From Perca fluviatilis (taxonomy: Eukaryota; Chordata; Actinopteri; Perciformes; Percidae), in the NCBI RefSeq assembly GCF_010015445.1, contig NC_053116.1, positions 10,316,085-10,380,084 on the forward strand: a DNA stretch of 64,000 nucleotides, given 5' to 3'. Positions 20,603 to 36,920 of this stretch are shown here, piece after piece; position 1 is the stretch's first letter, and the number at the start of each line of letters is the position of its first letter. The notes beneath the pieces were generated by a model. It was given only the letters and a program-made list of their open reading frames with translations. It was not told the DNA's origin and did not search any database. A program made the position numbers and the translations under genes.

Positions 20603-21580
20603 CACTCTCACAGCGGTATAAACCTCTGTTTTCGTCTGTCTTGCATTTCTCTCCTCCTTCTGCTGTGCGTGACAGACAAGTCAGTCCCGCAGGAAAGAAA
20701 TGAATGAATGAAGGATGAAGGAGAATGAAGGTGTGCCCAATATTATTGCTCATCCAGTGCTTCCTGCATCATTTTTACAGTTTTGGAACCATCAGCGAAA
20801 GGCAAAGCTCTCCAAATCTGCCACAGATGTTTATTGACATGGACATCCCTCTTCAGTTCTACCTTGCTGACACTGTCCATAGAGCCGCATTGCGGTAACG
20901 AACAGGCCAGCAACAAAGATAGCATTTTCAAATGAGCTGTGCCTCTCACTGGCAGGCACCGTAACTTGGCAGCCATGTTTAAAAGCAGTGGAGATGAGTG
21001 CGTGCTGATTCACCAAGACTGCCTCTTTCTACTCGCTGACCGGTCGTGCTGCGACGTCAGCAGCAATGTCTCCAGGTGGCTGCTGGCGGAAATGGACGAT
21101 GTAGTTTAAGAATATGCACACACGCTCACACAAACTCTTCCTCAGAGACTCCTACCCTCCTTTCCTTTTCTTGACTCCTAATTGGGCTCCCTGTAACAGC
21201 GAGTCGTCCCTGCAGCTGTTCATCCCTTTTGAGTTAAGATTAGGTCAGCTTTTAAACCGTGCATATACATAACTGAGACCAGAGCACATCTCATCCATTT
21301 TATTTTTTTTTTACTGAAAAGATGCACATTGTTTGAGCTAATCTTCAGTGTTTGAATGTTTCCATGTACCCAAAAGTTATGCTTCTTGGGCAAGGCATTT
21401 TTGCCACGTTGCTTCCGCTAATGCAAGATAGTGAGGAGAAAATGGAAAGAAAGTAAAAAGTAGTGGCAGTCTGTGCTCCAGCCAGCTTTCACACCTTCAT
21501 TTTCAAAATCAATTTTGCAGGTTTTTGCAGGTTGCAGGTCAGATTATTATTTTTTTTTAATAAAAAATCTATATATATAG
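20603..21580. other. Intronic, no gene recognised
   Basis: Unique-looking sequence with small chance frames only. Confidence 0.4.
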
Positions 21581-21777
21581 TGGGCGCCTGGTTGGCTCAC
21601 CTGGTGGAGCGGGTGCTCATATGCAGAGGCACAGTCCTTGACGCGGCTGCTCAGGGTTCGGGTCCGACCTGCGGCCATTTGCTGCACGTCTTCCTCCTCT
21701 CTCTCTCTCCCCCCTTTCCTGTCTTCAGCTGTCCAGTCTATTAAAGGCTAAAAAATGCCCCCCCCCAAAAAAAAAGA
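21581..21777 (+). mobile_element. tRNA-derived SINE
   Basis: Same family as 16468. A-box region GGCTCACCTGGTGGAGCGG and B box GGTTCGGGTCC at about 21655-21665, then a CTCTCTCC body and an A-rich tail. A 93-codon frame over it is a shadow. Confidence 0.8.
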
Positions 21778-23039
<1,262 letters not shown>

Positions 23040-23159
23040 AAGCATGCGTGATAATGAAAAATTAAGGCACATCTGAATTAGTTTCCACTTCTGGTTGCCT
23101 TTTGAGGCCAAACACAATTATGGAGGAGGACAGCGTGCTTCCTTTGCCATGCTTTTGAA

Positions 23160-23666
23160 TAGAGGATTCACAAGGTCCCGATTTGGTATGATTTCCGTTT
23201 TGATTCGAGTCAATTAAATATCGATTGGATCAAAGATATTTCCGTTACCTTACCAATTTTGCTTGGATGTGAAAGAGATTCTCAGAGAACTAATGATGTC
23301 AAAATGTACAAGGAACCCTCTAACCTGGTGCATTATTAAACCTATGAATGTAGAGATGAGGAATTGACCTCAAAGCAGTTGCATTAATGTACTTCTTATA
23401 CAACATGAACACACTACACAATACATCTGTGAAAATGGCCACAATTAAGCCTAACTTTTCAGCGTTATTTAGCATAACATGGATTCCTTAGATCGTCCAG
23501 TTTCATATGATACCAATATCTTCACTCTAGCTTTAAAACGGAGCCTCTTTCAAAGATCGATCTCAGGATTTCACGAATCAATATCGGATCATTTAAATGA
23601 TTTAATTTGAAACCGGAAACTCAATTATTTTTATTTTATTTTTATTTTTTTAAACCTATAGCCCTA
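23160..23666. mobile_element. hAT-type MITE, degraded, with perfect 8-bp duplication
   Basis: Left TAGAGGATTCACAAGGTCCC, right CTATAGCCCTA; flanked by CTTTTGAA on both sides (23152-23159, 23667-23674). Interior related to 6824-7187 and 36216-36567. Confidence 0.8.
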
Positions 23667-24482
23667 CTTTTGAATTCTGCCAGACTACCTTTTCTGTAAT
23701 TTTGCTCATATTCCTTACCGTATCTCTTTTCTGTGACACTGAAGGAGTATGTAGAGGGTAATGAAAGGACTGAGACGAAGTGCCTGTCGTGTAAGCTGCA
23801 CTTCCTCTGTCGCTCCAGTTGGGATCTTTCTTTACAGCCTGGGTGATAAATCAGCCGAGAAGACTCAATCTCAGCGTTCGGTCTCCTGGCTGGCTGTAGT
23901 GCTTCCGACTTGGCCCCGTGCCCGCGCTGATGGGCCTTCGTCAATACTCCTTCTGCAAGGGCTGCCCACTCAGCTGTTTAGTCGAGGTACTCCACCTCAA
24001 AGAATCAATTTCGGCCCATTCTGCTCGTGCCCATGACAACATCTCATATCAAACAGATGTAAAGCCCAGCCGCCCTTTTGAACACACCTTCACGGTAAGC
24101 ACATACTCAGCCAGCTGCTGCTGTGGCCCCTTCTGCTTTCTGGGCTCCAGCACTGCGGTCGTTTCTGCCAAACCTCTGCATGAGTCATGAGGGGAGTGAG
24201 AGTATTTCATGTCTGACCTCGTTCCTTTTTTCAAATGTCTTGCTCTGTCCTTTTTGTAGAATAAAAAGTCAAATAGACATTCTGTTGCTATTGCTGTTTA
24301 ATTGACGACCAGGTTAAGCTGGAGATGTCATCGCTGGCTAAATTGAGCTTGCGTCATTAGCTTGACTGGACATACAGTAAAGCAGGGTTGCTTAATGCAG
24401 TTTAGATATGGACCGATGATGAAACCGATGAAATCCTCTCGAGACAAATGGCTGCTAGGATTGACACAAAGTCACTCTGAAA
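23667..24482. other. Intronic, no gene recognised
   Basis: Overlapping frames on both strands at 23640-24240 have no recognisable domain. Confidence 0.4.
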
Positions 24483-25199
24483 TAGGGCTGCAGCCAACCA
24501 TTATTTACATTGTCGAATTATTCTCGATTAATCGATTAGTTGTTTGGTCCGCAAAATGTCAGAAAATGGTGAAAATATCTTGTTTTGTCCACAACTCGAA
24601 AATATTATACATTATTATGTCACAGAGGAGAGAAGAAACTAGAAACTATTAGAGGTGGGGGAAAAAATCGATACAGCATAGTATCGCGATATTTTCCGTG
24701 GCAATACTATATAGATACACGGATGGCAAGTATCGATCTTTAATTATATAAATTGAACATGACAATTTAACATTTTTGTACTAGAGTCATAAAATCAATT
24801 GCCTTTTCAGTCGACTAGATGGTGCAGTTGAGGTTTTGTTTTGGTGGTCATCAGGAGAAATTCATCTTTTTAGATAAAACGGACGTTAACAAAGTTTTTC
24901 AGACATAATTTGAAGTTGGAAAAAATTTAAATTTCAAAATATCGCAGGATATTGCCTCCATATTTAAAATCGCCTTATTGTATCGTGACATAAGTATTGC
25001 GATAATATCGTATCGTGGGGCCTCTGGTGATTCCCACCCCTAGAAACTATTCCCATTTAAGAAGCTGGAATCAGGAGGTCTCTTTGACTTTCTTTCATAA
25101 AAGAAATGACTCAAACGATTAATCGATTATCAAAAATAGTTACCGATTGATTTAATAGTTGACCACTTATGGTTTAATTGATTCATCTTTGCAGCTCTC
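24483..25199. mobile_element. hAT-type MITE split by another MITE
   Basis: Left TAGGGCTGCAGCCAACC, right TTTGCAGCTCTC; flanks CTCTGAAA and CTCTGAGG agree at 6 of 8. The ATTAATCG family body is interrupted by the element at 24650-25042. Confidence 0.75.
24650..25042. mobile_element. Nested hAT-type MITE (inner)
   Basis: Left TAGAGGTGGGGGAAAAAATC, right GATTCCCACCCCTA; perfect duplication GAAACTAT (24642-24649, 25043-25050). The interior has TATCG/CGATA repeats. Being inside 24483-25199 it is the younger insertion. Confidence 0.88.
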
Positions 25200-26276
25200 C
25201 TCTGAGGAAACATTTGTCTCGATGTGGACATGGGAGGCAGCCATTTTCTCCCAGTGTTTATTAATGCATGGGCTGTCCTCTCTCTCCTCCCTCTGTGGTG
25301 AGATGTCATGCTCTGTGGAGGTCGAGGTTCCCTGAACGTCCTCATTAGAATTCATGGGTGTCCGTTAGCTTCTCTAACAGGTTATCGATCGGGTCCAATC
25401 TCATCCCTGTTCGGGCGTCCGGAGCTGCTGCGTTGTACCCAGCGGCCTGATCTCTGTGAAAAGTTGAGGGACACCAAGAGGACGACGTCTCGCTTACGTT
25501 GCACAGTCTTAATCACGACATTTTGCCTTGTGTGGTTAGTGAGTTCACAGTGAGCGGGGATTGGATCTGTTTTGACAGCCCGCCTTCTCAGTATTCTGCT
25601 CCTGAAGTCGTTGGCTTATTTTTCTGCTAATAAGCCAATCCCAGGACCGAAAATTGCAGAATCTCTCTGCCTATGAAATGAGAAAAGGACTTGCACCCTC
25701 TGCACTTGTGTGAGTGTTTGCTTTGGTTGTACGGTGGTTGGCTTTTTTTTTAATTTATTTTTATTTATAATAATGTCCTAAACACACACACTGACACATT
25801 TGCGAGGCTTTGGCAGCAGCCTGCCGGTCGCCAGCTCTCTGAGGTCTTGGAGCAAATTGACTCAAGAGATCACATGCACATCACGAATGAAGTAAGCAGT
25901 AGGACGCGTCTCTCTGCAATCCTGATGTTGCAAGTGATGCAATCTTCGGAGTATCCACTGGTATCAGTCATTCAATTCAAGCTCGACATACTGCAGCAAG
26001 GCAGAATATTTGAACAGCTTTCAGATATGATGTGCTGCTACTGGACAAAGGAATGCAGACTTTGAAGAGAATCGGTGAAGAGAACCACTGTTCTGTCTTC
26101 TCTAAGTTTTCTGTCTGTCCTGGTTTATGGAGTATGTTCACCCGCTTTAAAGGTGATAAACAGGTGATGTCATAGTCATTTACAGGTGATAAACAGGTGA
26201 TGTCATAGTCATTTACAGGTGATAAACAGGTTATGTCATAGTCAATTAGGGCAGCACTTCTTGTATATTTCCCGTC
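25200..26276. other. Intronic, with a 33-bp tandem repeat
   Basis: About 26152-26245 holds nearly three copies of GGTGATAAACAGGTGATGTC plus ATAGTCATTTACA. No coding exon recognised elsewhere. Confidence 0.6.
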
Positions 26277-26755
26277 CAGCGGTGGAAGAAGTATTCAGAT
26301 CCTTAAGTAAAAGTGCTAATACAACACTGTAAAAATACTATGTTACAAGTAAAAGTCCTGCTTTGAAAATGTTACTGAAGTAAAAGTATGTAGGTATCAT
26401 CAGGGAAAAGCAAAAGTACTCAATGCAGAAAAAGCCTCCCATTTTAGAAACTGGAAACAATCCAAACAGTTCTGTCAACCAACTAAGTCTTTAATGGTCT
26501 AATCACGTCAGCTGGACTTGTGGGCTGTTGTATTGTTGGGTAGTTTAATTTATAATAAAACATAGTATTTCAAAAACTACATGTGTTTTGTGTGCAAAAA
26601 ATCTTAATTTGTAAAGTAACTAGTAACTAAAGCCGTCAGATGAATGTAGTGGAGTAAAAAGTAGAAATTAGCATGAAAAGAAAAGACTCAAGTAAAGTAC
26701 AAGTACCTCAAATTTGGACTTAAGTACTTAATGTACTTAGTTACATTTCACCAAT
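26277..26755 (-). mobile_element. hAT-type MITE, 'AAGTA' family, copy 3
   Basis: Begins CAGCGGTGGAAGAAGTATTC and ends near TTTCACCAATG. It shares the interior with copies 1 and 2, including the AAACTGGAAAC and ATCATCAG blocks. Flanking 8-mers match 5 of 8, so the insertion is older or the right end is eroded. Confidence 0.75.
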
Positions 26756-26861
26756 GTGTCCATCATCTTTTGACCCTAATGCCCCCTGGGGTTCAAAGGA
26801 GTGCACGAATAAGCTCTGCAGGCCTTCAAATTATGTTAATATTTCCTGTCCCCGTGATAAC

Positions 26862-27223
26862 TAGGGTTGGCCTCACGATACGATATCTTCACGATACTTA
26901 TGTCACGATACGATATTGTTGCGATTTGAAACCTATTGCAATATTCTGTGATATATTGCAATATGTATTACCTTTTTTCCAACTTCAAATTTTTCCCAAT
27001 TTTTATGTCCCCAAAAGGAAACTTTGTCAACATATCTAAAAAGATACATTTCTCTGTTTGTTCATCTCACTTCAATTGTATTGCTGCAAAATGGGATTGT
27101 CAAACAGACAAACTGACCAACACATATATAATAAAAGATTGATACTTGGCGTCTGTGTATCGATACAGTATTGCCATGGAAAATATCGCAATACTATGCT
27201 GTATAGATTCCCACCCACCCCTA
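26862..27223. mobile_element. hAT-type MITE, CGATA-rich
   Basis: Left TAGGGTTGGCCTCACGATAC, right CCCACCCCTA; flanks GTGATAAC and GCTATAAC (6 of 8). Related to the nested element at 24650. Confidence 0.75.
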
Positions 27224-27738
27224 GCTATAACCTTCAGCCGTGGGCAGTTGTTACACTGTTTTCTGATGTTTGCTTGTTATTGGTTTAGGCTTTTCCAGGG
27301 TTCATTTGAAAAAGACCAATTTGATGCAATGATGTCATGGAATACCATTCCTTTGTATCCGACATAGTGCTTTGATAAATTACTTGATTGTTGTCAGCGC
27401 ATGTGTCGCAGCAGGGCTTGAGTGTTTATCTGGGAATGGCGATCATGTGTGGAATGCAGTTATTTTGGTTTGGTTGAGCACAATAAGAACGGCTAGGAAG
27501 TTCCACCAGTTTATTGTTCCCAACAGGTGCTAGTTCCGGCAGACGTTTTCCATTGTTTCCATGTCCCCTCTGCCTGTGAGGAGAGCATCAAGAAAAGTTC
27601 TACTTCATCAAGGCATTTATTATTTAAATCTCAGGCCTTCAGGTTATATTGTTGCCCCTTAATGAAAGGCACGACACTGGACCATGCTTAAATTCCTTTT
27701 AATACCCACATTTGAGCAATTAGGGCGGTACTGAAGAG

Positions 27739-28156
27739 TAGGGCATTCAGTTTTTTTTCGGTGCCAATACCAATACTGTGACTTCGATTCCGGTTCCTAA
27801 ACAATACTTTTTTCGATACCAATTTTAGAAAATCCATTTTAACCAAAAGAAATGACAACAATACATATTATGGTAAAACTCTTTCGGCTCTTTTACGCCT
27901 ATGTGACACACACTGTAGTCAAGCCTCTCAAAAAATACAACAACAACAACACACACACGTGAGCCCTGTAGAGTTTTTCCTGCATGCCTCTACGGCGTGT
28001 AGATCTTGGTACAAGCATGCAGAAGGCTCATTGGCTCACTGACGCTGATGAGATTTACTCCTTAGGTATTTCAATTTGGTATTGAATGAAGCAGCATGTT
28101 TTGATACTCGATAGTAAGGAGGCAAGATGCCTGTCAGAAGTTCAGTCCCCAGCCCT
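27739..28156. mobile_element. hAT-type MITE, degraded (GGTGCCAATACC family)
   Basis: Left TAGGGCATTCAG, right CCCCAGCCCTA. Internal blocks TTTTCGATACC and AAAATCCATTTTAAC recur at 29808-30114. Confidence 0.6.
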
Positions 28157-28434
28157 AGCCACAAGTGTAATCACAACATCAAAAGGACATTTTTAGTTCT
28201 CAAAAAGTAGCTATTCTTACTTTTCCAAGTTTTGTAAAGCTGTCCTTTGTCCCGGTGTGTGTGTGTGTGTGTTTGTGTGTTTGTGTTTGTGGCTTTCCTT
28301 TCTTCACACAGTGTTTCCTCTATGTTGATTTGACCGCAACATTTCTGCCCCCCACGGTATCAGAAATAGGGCTGCATTGTTAGAGTGCATGTCGGAGAAC
28401 GAATACAGTTCAATCACAACTGAAAATATGCCTC

Positions 28435-28563
<129 letters not shown>

Positions 28564-28752
28564 AGAGGTGAAAAAATATATTTGTGTTGCAGCAAAGCGT
28601 CAGTTCCGTTTCATGGGTGGGGGGGTCGGACCTGCCCCCACTGCTAAAAACATTCTAAAGGAAACACTGCTTCACGACATATCAAAAGTTACTGCATCAA
28701 TATCTCATCTCAATATCGTCATTCCTCATATCTCATGCACATGTCTTGTGAA

Positions 28753-29127
28753 TAGGGCTGGGCAATATATCGATATTATATCGATATTGCGTTATGAGAC
28801 TAGATATCATCTTAGATTTTGGATATCGTAATATCATAATATCGTAAGTGTTTTTTTTTTTTCTTTTCCTGGTTTTAAAGGCTGCATTACAGTAAAGTGA
28901 TGTCATTTTCTGAACTTACCAGACTGTTGTAGCTGTTCTATTATTTACCTTTGACCACTAAGTCATTAAACCATTTCTGGAGATTATTTATCAAAAATCT
29001 CATTGTGTAAATAACATTCTGTTAAAGCACCAATTGATCAACGATACAATATCGTCGCAATATCGGCATCTAGGTGTTTGGTCAAGAATATTGTCATATT
29101 TGATTTTCTCTGTATCGTCCAGCCCTA
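28753..29127. mobile_element. hAT-type MITE, TATCGATATTATATCG family
   Basis: Left TAGGGCTGGGCAATATATCG, right CGTCCAGCCCTA; perfect duplication CTTGTGAA (28745-28752, 29128-29135). Its sister copy at 53113 carries a nested insert. Confidence 0.9.
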
Positions 29128-29135
29128 CTTGTGAA

Positions 29136-29807
29136 TGAAAAAGTGGTTTTCATGGTCTGGAAATCTCCTAACCATTCATGATTCCAGTCAAGCGATCGCA
29201 CTGAAACGTCTCCCCTAGAAAACTCCCTCTCTAAATTGGTTTTACTCATAGGATGCACCGACTCATTCACTGAGGAGGAATGTGGTCCAACTGGCGTTAC
29301 CGTACGGTAGACGTGCAACCTGTTTTCTCCTTCTCATGTGTAAAAAATGTTGAAACCTCTTTGACCTGATGTCAACAGGCCATTTGTATTCCACTTGAGT
29401 TTCTTTTACACCACGGACTAATTATAGAGCTGATTGATGAATCACTCTCTTAGAGTTGCTAACTGAGCAAAACGGCTCGCCTTGGCTGAGGCAAAAAGTG
29501 AAAAAGAACTGGCTTCCATCTGTTGACTTGAAAGGTCCGAAAACTTGGCTTTCGAAAAAGGAGTCGCCTTGAGCTTTTCCAAGAAAAGAGCCAATGGCCA
29601 TGTCCGCCGTTGCTTTCATGATATCCGACTTCCTCTGGACTGGTCCAGGGCTTAGCAGAGCTGTCATGGGACAGGCTTTGCTGCTGTCTGTGTGCCCAGG
29701 CTGCCTAAGAGCCTGTGTGTCGGGGGTGGGGGGTCCTTAGGAGCTGGCAGAGTAGCACCGCTCACAGGCGCCACAGCTAGGTTTAGAAGTAAACACACAT
29801 GCAGACA
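29136..29807. other. Intronic, no gene recognised
   Basis: No coding or repeat signal I can support. Confidence 0.4.
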
Positions 29808-30114
29808 CACAACACTTTTTTTGATACCACTTTATAAAATCCATTTTAACAAAAAGAAATTGCAGCATTACGGCAAAAAAACTTTCATTTTTCTACTTTT
29901 ATTTTACCACGTGAGCCCCTTCTCTGTGCGTAACGTAGAGTTTTTTCCTGCATTCCAATCAGCAGCGTTATTAGCTCTTTGTAGAAGCATGCTGCATGCT
30001 TATTGGCTCACTGACACTAATGAGACTTACTCCTTAGCTATTGAAATTTGGTATTGAATGACGAGGCGTTTTTCGATACTCGATACTAAGGAGGCAATTC
30101 GGTACCCAGCCCTA
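29808..30114. mobile_element. Truncated copy of the 27739 MITE family
   Basis: Contains TTTGATACCACTTTATAAAA, TTTTTCGATACTCGATACTA and a right end ACCCAGCCCTA. The left terminus is missing. Confidence 0.6.
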
Positions 30115-30703
30115 GGCAAGGGTGCTCCACACATGCACATAAACACAAACGCACGCACAAATGACGGATAAGTTGGGATTCTTCCTGACAGCCCCTCACC
30201 CGCCCGTTGATCTGCATGACCCCTCACAGTGGGTAAACACGAGGCGGCTCCAGACTGGACATATGGGAGTGAGAAGAAATAGATCCTCTGGTCATGAAAC
30301 ATGCAGACGGGTCTTTTTTTCAGCGCTGTGGGGATCACAATGTGGCATGTCACGTGAGATGCGTGTATTATGCAGACGTGAGGGCTTTGTGCTTGCTTTG
30401 CAAATGTTACCGGTGTCTGTGATATTCAAATGTGGCAGGAAATCATCTCTACTGTCTTATGCAGAGTTATTCTACTGCATAGACTGCAAGACTGTGTCTC
30501 TTTGAGGTTATTTGTGCCATAAAATAGGTTGTTTAATGGGCATGTTGCGATCCTTTCGTAGGACAATGGCGTTTGGTAATTCTGTTTTTATCTGTTTCCC
30601 CATCAGCGTCTAAGGATTTCAGCTTTGTACATAATATCTAATGCCTACTTCTATCCGGTCACTAGCATTAGCATTGTTGGGTCATCATACTACTCATACT
30701 TTT

Positions 30704-31108
30704 TCTAGTCTAGCATTGCCAGACCTATCTCCACAGCGCTTCGGAGGAAGGTCTGGCTACACCACACATACATTCTGGGATAGGAGGAAAAAAACGCTCT
30801 GGGTTGTTTTACATTTATTTAACATTTCGACTGGCTTTTCTGTCAACGGTTGGCGGTCGGCTATATGCGTAAGTAGCTTTAGCCGACTCCTTCACCACTA
30901 ACGGAGCGAGCTGGAAAATCAAACTGTTCCCGAACCCCGTGGGGAGGAGGGCCACAACATCATGGCCACCATCACAACTCAGCAAAGACTGTTCTTGCTC
31001 GGGCTTTAACTTGTGGATATTCGACGGCGTAGCCACAACGCACCGAATGGCTTCGCTCGCATCTTTCTCCACTGCCATCACTGAAATCACTAAACCAGCG
31101 ATCTTCAA
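30704..31108 (-). mobile_element. Repeat fragment carrying a RecQ-helicase-like piece
   Basis: On the minus strand a 97-codon frame (30815-31108) contains LKPEQEQSLLS, then DVVALLPTGFGNSLIFQLAP. This is a RecQ-type motif 0/I region with Walker A GFGxS where Lys has become Asn. The rest of the helicase is absent. The low-coordinate side ends in CATTGCCAGACCTATC, a repeat terminus whose complement GATAGGTCTGGCAATG recurs at about 61646. It is most likely a fragment captured by or belonging to a mobile element, and not functional. Confidence 0.55.
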
Positions 31109-31115
31109 TACAAAA

Positions 31116-31414
31116 TAAACGCATCAAATAAAAATTGAAGAAATTCTTAGGTAAACTAAGGCTTCAATTGTTTCGACTAATTGATTAGTTGATTTAATCG
31201 ACAGATCTGTAAATCAGAGTTTCTCTGCAAAGAGTCATGCAAAAGCACCACTTTAATTCTTGTGTTTACCAGAGATGTGCTCGTACGTTTCTTGGAAATA
31301 AGTCATTCAGTCTGAAAAAAGCATAAAACATGACTAATCGACTAAAGAAATCTAAGTTGACTAAGACCAAAACGACCGATTAGTCGACTAATCGACTAAG
31401 AGGGAGCAGCCCTA
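31116..31414. mobile_element. hAT-type MITE, TCGACTAATCG family (left end eroded)
   Basis: Matches 53366-53661 over nearly its whole length (GATTAGTTGATTTAATCGAC, GAGTCATGCAAAAGC, GTGCTCGTACGTTTCTTGG). Right end GAGCAGCCCTA. Confidence 0.75.
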
Positions 31415-32852
31415 CAAATTTTGTGGCATTGTGTGACCCTGTAGCATCACTTTATCCCTCTCCCTGCCACCTGAATACCTGCCGAAATAAGATAAAGACT
31501 TAGGCAGACACACACAGACTCTGGCGGGGGGGGTCGTGACCTAAAGGCTGCTGTGGTTTTGCAGCGATGCGGTTGACGACCTCTGCTGTGAGTCACACTT
31601 GCGTTGAATGGCAGCTTGTGGATGAGAGAGATTCCTTTGTGACCATGAGACCACACTGGCTTACAGGAATTGTATAATCACCGATGCTCTCATGTGGCGG
31701 CTTATGGTAGAGGAGCATTCAGTGGGTTACCACTACAGCGTATAGCAAACACACAGACCCATCAGGACAACACAATAGTTTATTTTTTTACAGTCCACTA
31801 ACCACATTACGACCCAATTACTGTTATTAGTGCATGTTAATTTGTAGACTTGTAATTTGTAGATAGGTAGAATGTATTTGTTCAACATTGCAGGCGGTCA
31901 TTGGTTTGAATTAATTTCATAAATTTTTGACCTCCCAACATCTTAGATTTTAGGGTCAGCTACCCAAAAAAAACCAACTAAACAAAGCAAACGGTGCATT
32001 GACAAGCTACAATATGTCGTCAGAAAATTGAATCCCAAATTTAAAAAATAAGCGATAATCGATGTCCTGAAAAACTGTGTCGTCAACACGTTTTTTTTGT
32101 TTAATTTTGCATTAAATAGGCTGCTTTTCTCTCAACTCTCTTGCACACAGTGATGACCCATTAAAACAACCTTGGGTAGTAAAGGTGACGAAATGATTGC
32201 CGCTGTACAGCTTCAAGTTCTCTAAATGATTAATCCTGCAAACGTACAGTAGGCTGTGTTTTCGCTAAACAGCAGGCAGAAATGTCAAATCTATGCGACT
32301 TGTTAAACTCAATGATCTAAAACGTGGAAAAACCATCAGTGTAGTCCCTAAATGGTGTATGCAGATGAGGGTTAGAACAGCGGGAGCATCAGTCTGTGCA
32401 GGTCCCCGATAACGGTGTCTTGTCTTCCATCTCTCAACCCTTCTGTTCTCTCGGTTCTCTCCGTTTGTTCCAGCCATCTGTTTGTTTACCCTGATTCATT
32501 GTCTGCGTTTATCTCCACGCTACAGCGAGCGCCACCTCTGCGATATGCAAATATATGACCGCCGTCGTCTCCAGTAAATAACGGCGTGATCTCAACTCTG
32601 CGTGAATATCTGATGGTCGCAACGAGGCCCGAGAAAAGAGCACGGCGGCCTCGGTTTGACTTCGGCGTGGGCGAAGCAAGACGTCTGTGATTTTTGCAAA
32701 TGGTTGTTCCCCTGCTGTTTTCACTGTCCTCCTCAGGCCGCGCTGCTCCCTTTTTTAGAATAAAGAAGCCCATTGGGCCCTGTAGGTTTGCTGCCGAGCA
32801 GTTTGACAGATGAAGCCACACGTTGACACATTCACATAAACGTACGTAGAAG
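31415..32852. other. Intronic, no gene recognised
   Basis: Unique-looking; the 136-codon minus frame at 32486-32896 has no recognisable domain. Confidence 0.4.
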
Positions 32853-33260
32853 TAGGGCTGCGGCAATACGCTTATCTCCCGATTCGATTCTGTCACGATA
32901 CATGGGTGCTGATTCGACTTGTATTGCCATTTTCATTTATTGCGATTCGATAGTATTGAGTATTGGGACTTTCTTTTCCTTTTTTAATGAAAACAAAAGT
33001 TGAATAATACACTTCTAGAGACAATATATCATAAGGCATTTCTAACAACTAATTGTTCACAAGTCAGTCAGTCTGTCTGACGTTTATTTCATTTGTAAAG
33101 AAGAACATAACATGGATTTTCTTTTTTTTTGCTTTTGCTCTGTTTTGCTGGAAACCGATATAATGTAACAGAAAATATTTAGGTAAATCACTGGGAAAAA
33201 AAAAATATAGAGATTGATTGATTGATTGATTGATTCTGGGGAAAACAATCGATTGAACAA
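32853..33260. mobile_element. Degraded MITE with (GATT)n
   Basis: Begins TAGGGCTGCGGCAATACGC; CGATTCGAT motifs follow, then (GATT)6 at about 33211-33235 and AACAATCGATTG. The right terminus is unclear. Confidence 0.5.
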
Positions 33261-33756
33261 CAACAACAAAAACGGCCCAAAAACAAATCCCGACCCATGC
33301 GTGGATCTGTTTATTCCCCGGCCCCTACGTTCTGTAGAAGCACACATGTTCCCTCATGCTTCCCCAAAAAGCCTGCTGTTACTCAGCTGATGATTGGTGC
33401 CAAAGTCGTTGCTATTATTGGGATGTGCTCCTATTCATCCATCATGGGCTGCTTGGTGATGCAGGGTGGCAGGGCGCATAAGTGGCCCCGCACTTCCCTC
33501 CTCTCAGCCCTCTGTCAAACCACAACCACCTCTCTTTTTTATCTCTTTTGTCCTTCTGTTTTCCTCTTGCTCGTCTATGGACTGTTTACGTGGGAGACTG
33601 GCTAAAGTAGAGCAGGCTTTATTCTCTTGGTCTTTGTGGCTTATAGTGCTTGCCTCAGAGGAAAGAGGGTCCGCTGATGGGAAGGACCAATCCGAAAACA
33701 AAATAAACATCACAGGATGTCATGTTCAGTCAACCTACAGTTGTGACTCTTTTGTT

Positions 33757-33915
33757 GAAGATTCTTTTTTGGGCTTTTTATTATACAGTACAGATAGACT
33801 GGAGGGGAGGGGGGGGAGATGAAACGCAGCAAGGGGCCACAAGTCGGATTCGTACCCGGGGCGCTGCCCATGACACATGGGGCGCACACTCTACCGAGCG
33901 AGCTAGATGTCGCAC
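33757..33915 (-). mobile_element. tRNA-derived SINE, reverse orientation
   Basis: On the minus strand, A box TAGCTCGCTCGGTAGAGTG (about 33888-33906) and B box GGTACGAATCC (33846-33856). A C/T-rich body and a T-tract complement at the low end follow. This is a different SINE family from 16468. Confidence 0.7.
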
Positions 33916-36215
<2,300 letters not shown>

Positions 36216-36567
36216 ATGGATTGGATTCCGATTCACAAGGTCCCGATTCGATTACATTTCCGATTCAATTCTATATCAGTTAGGTTAGGGAAATTCCACT
36301 TACAATACCTATTTTGTGTGCATATAAAACTAGTTTCTCAGATAACTTATGGTGTTAATTGTACAAGTAAGAAGCAACCCTCAAATATTTTTTTTTGTAA
36401 TGCACCAGGTTAATGTTTACATTAAGAATTGAAAATGTTTGTGGTGGTTTATATAGTACATCCATGGTGAAAAGGCATATATTAAAAGATCGATTTGTGG
36501 ATTTTATGAATCAATATCAACAGAAGTCCATTTTAATAAGAGGATTGATTATATTAACCGATCCCTA
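36216..36567. mobile_element. Degraded hAT-type MITE (CACAAGGTCCCGATT family)
   Basis: Shares GATTCACAAGGTCCCGATT and AATGCACCAGGTTAATGTTT with the elements at 6824 and 23160; right end CGATCCCTA. Termini eroded. Confidence 0.6.
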
Positions 36568-36920
36568 CTGCTGTTCAAACCCCCATGTATTTATTATTTA
36601 GCACCATTGGCCCAAGATAAAAAATTAAGCGCTTAATTTCTTTGGCAGGAAATAGTTGGCCTGCAGCAGTCAAGAGCTTGACATGTATTTACCCTCAAAA
36701 AGAGACTCGCACATGCTTGCGTGCTTTGGTCCTTTTTTCGGAGCGTACATGATCTGTGTAAATATTTGAGTACAAAACAAGCTCAAGTGTTTGCTTACGA
36801 CATCCTGCAGCTACAGCACTATTTCAATATCTTAACCTTTCTTTTAACACTTGGGGTGGCCACTTATTTTTGAAATATAAAAGAAAATACCTGTTGCATT
36901 CTTTTAATTATATATAATAT

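Noticed and set aside
32486..32896. 136-codon minus frame
   Set aside because: No recognisable domain, no splice or promoter context; its high-coordinate end runs into a MITE copy.
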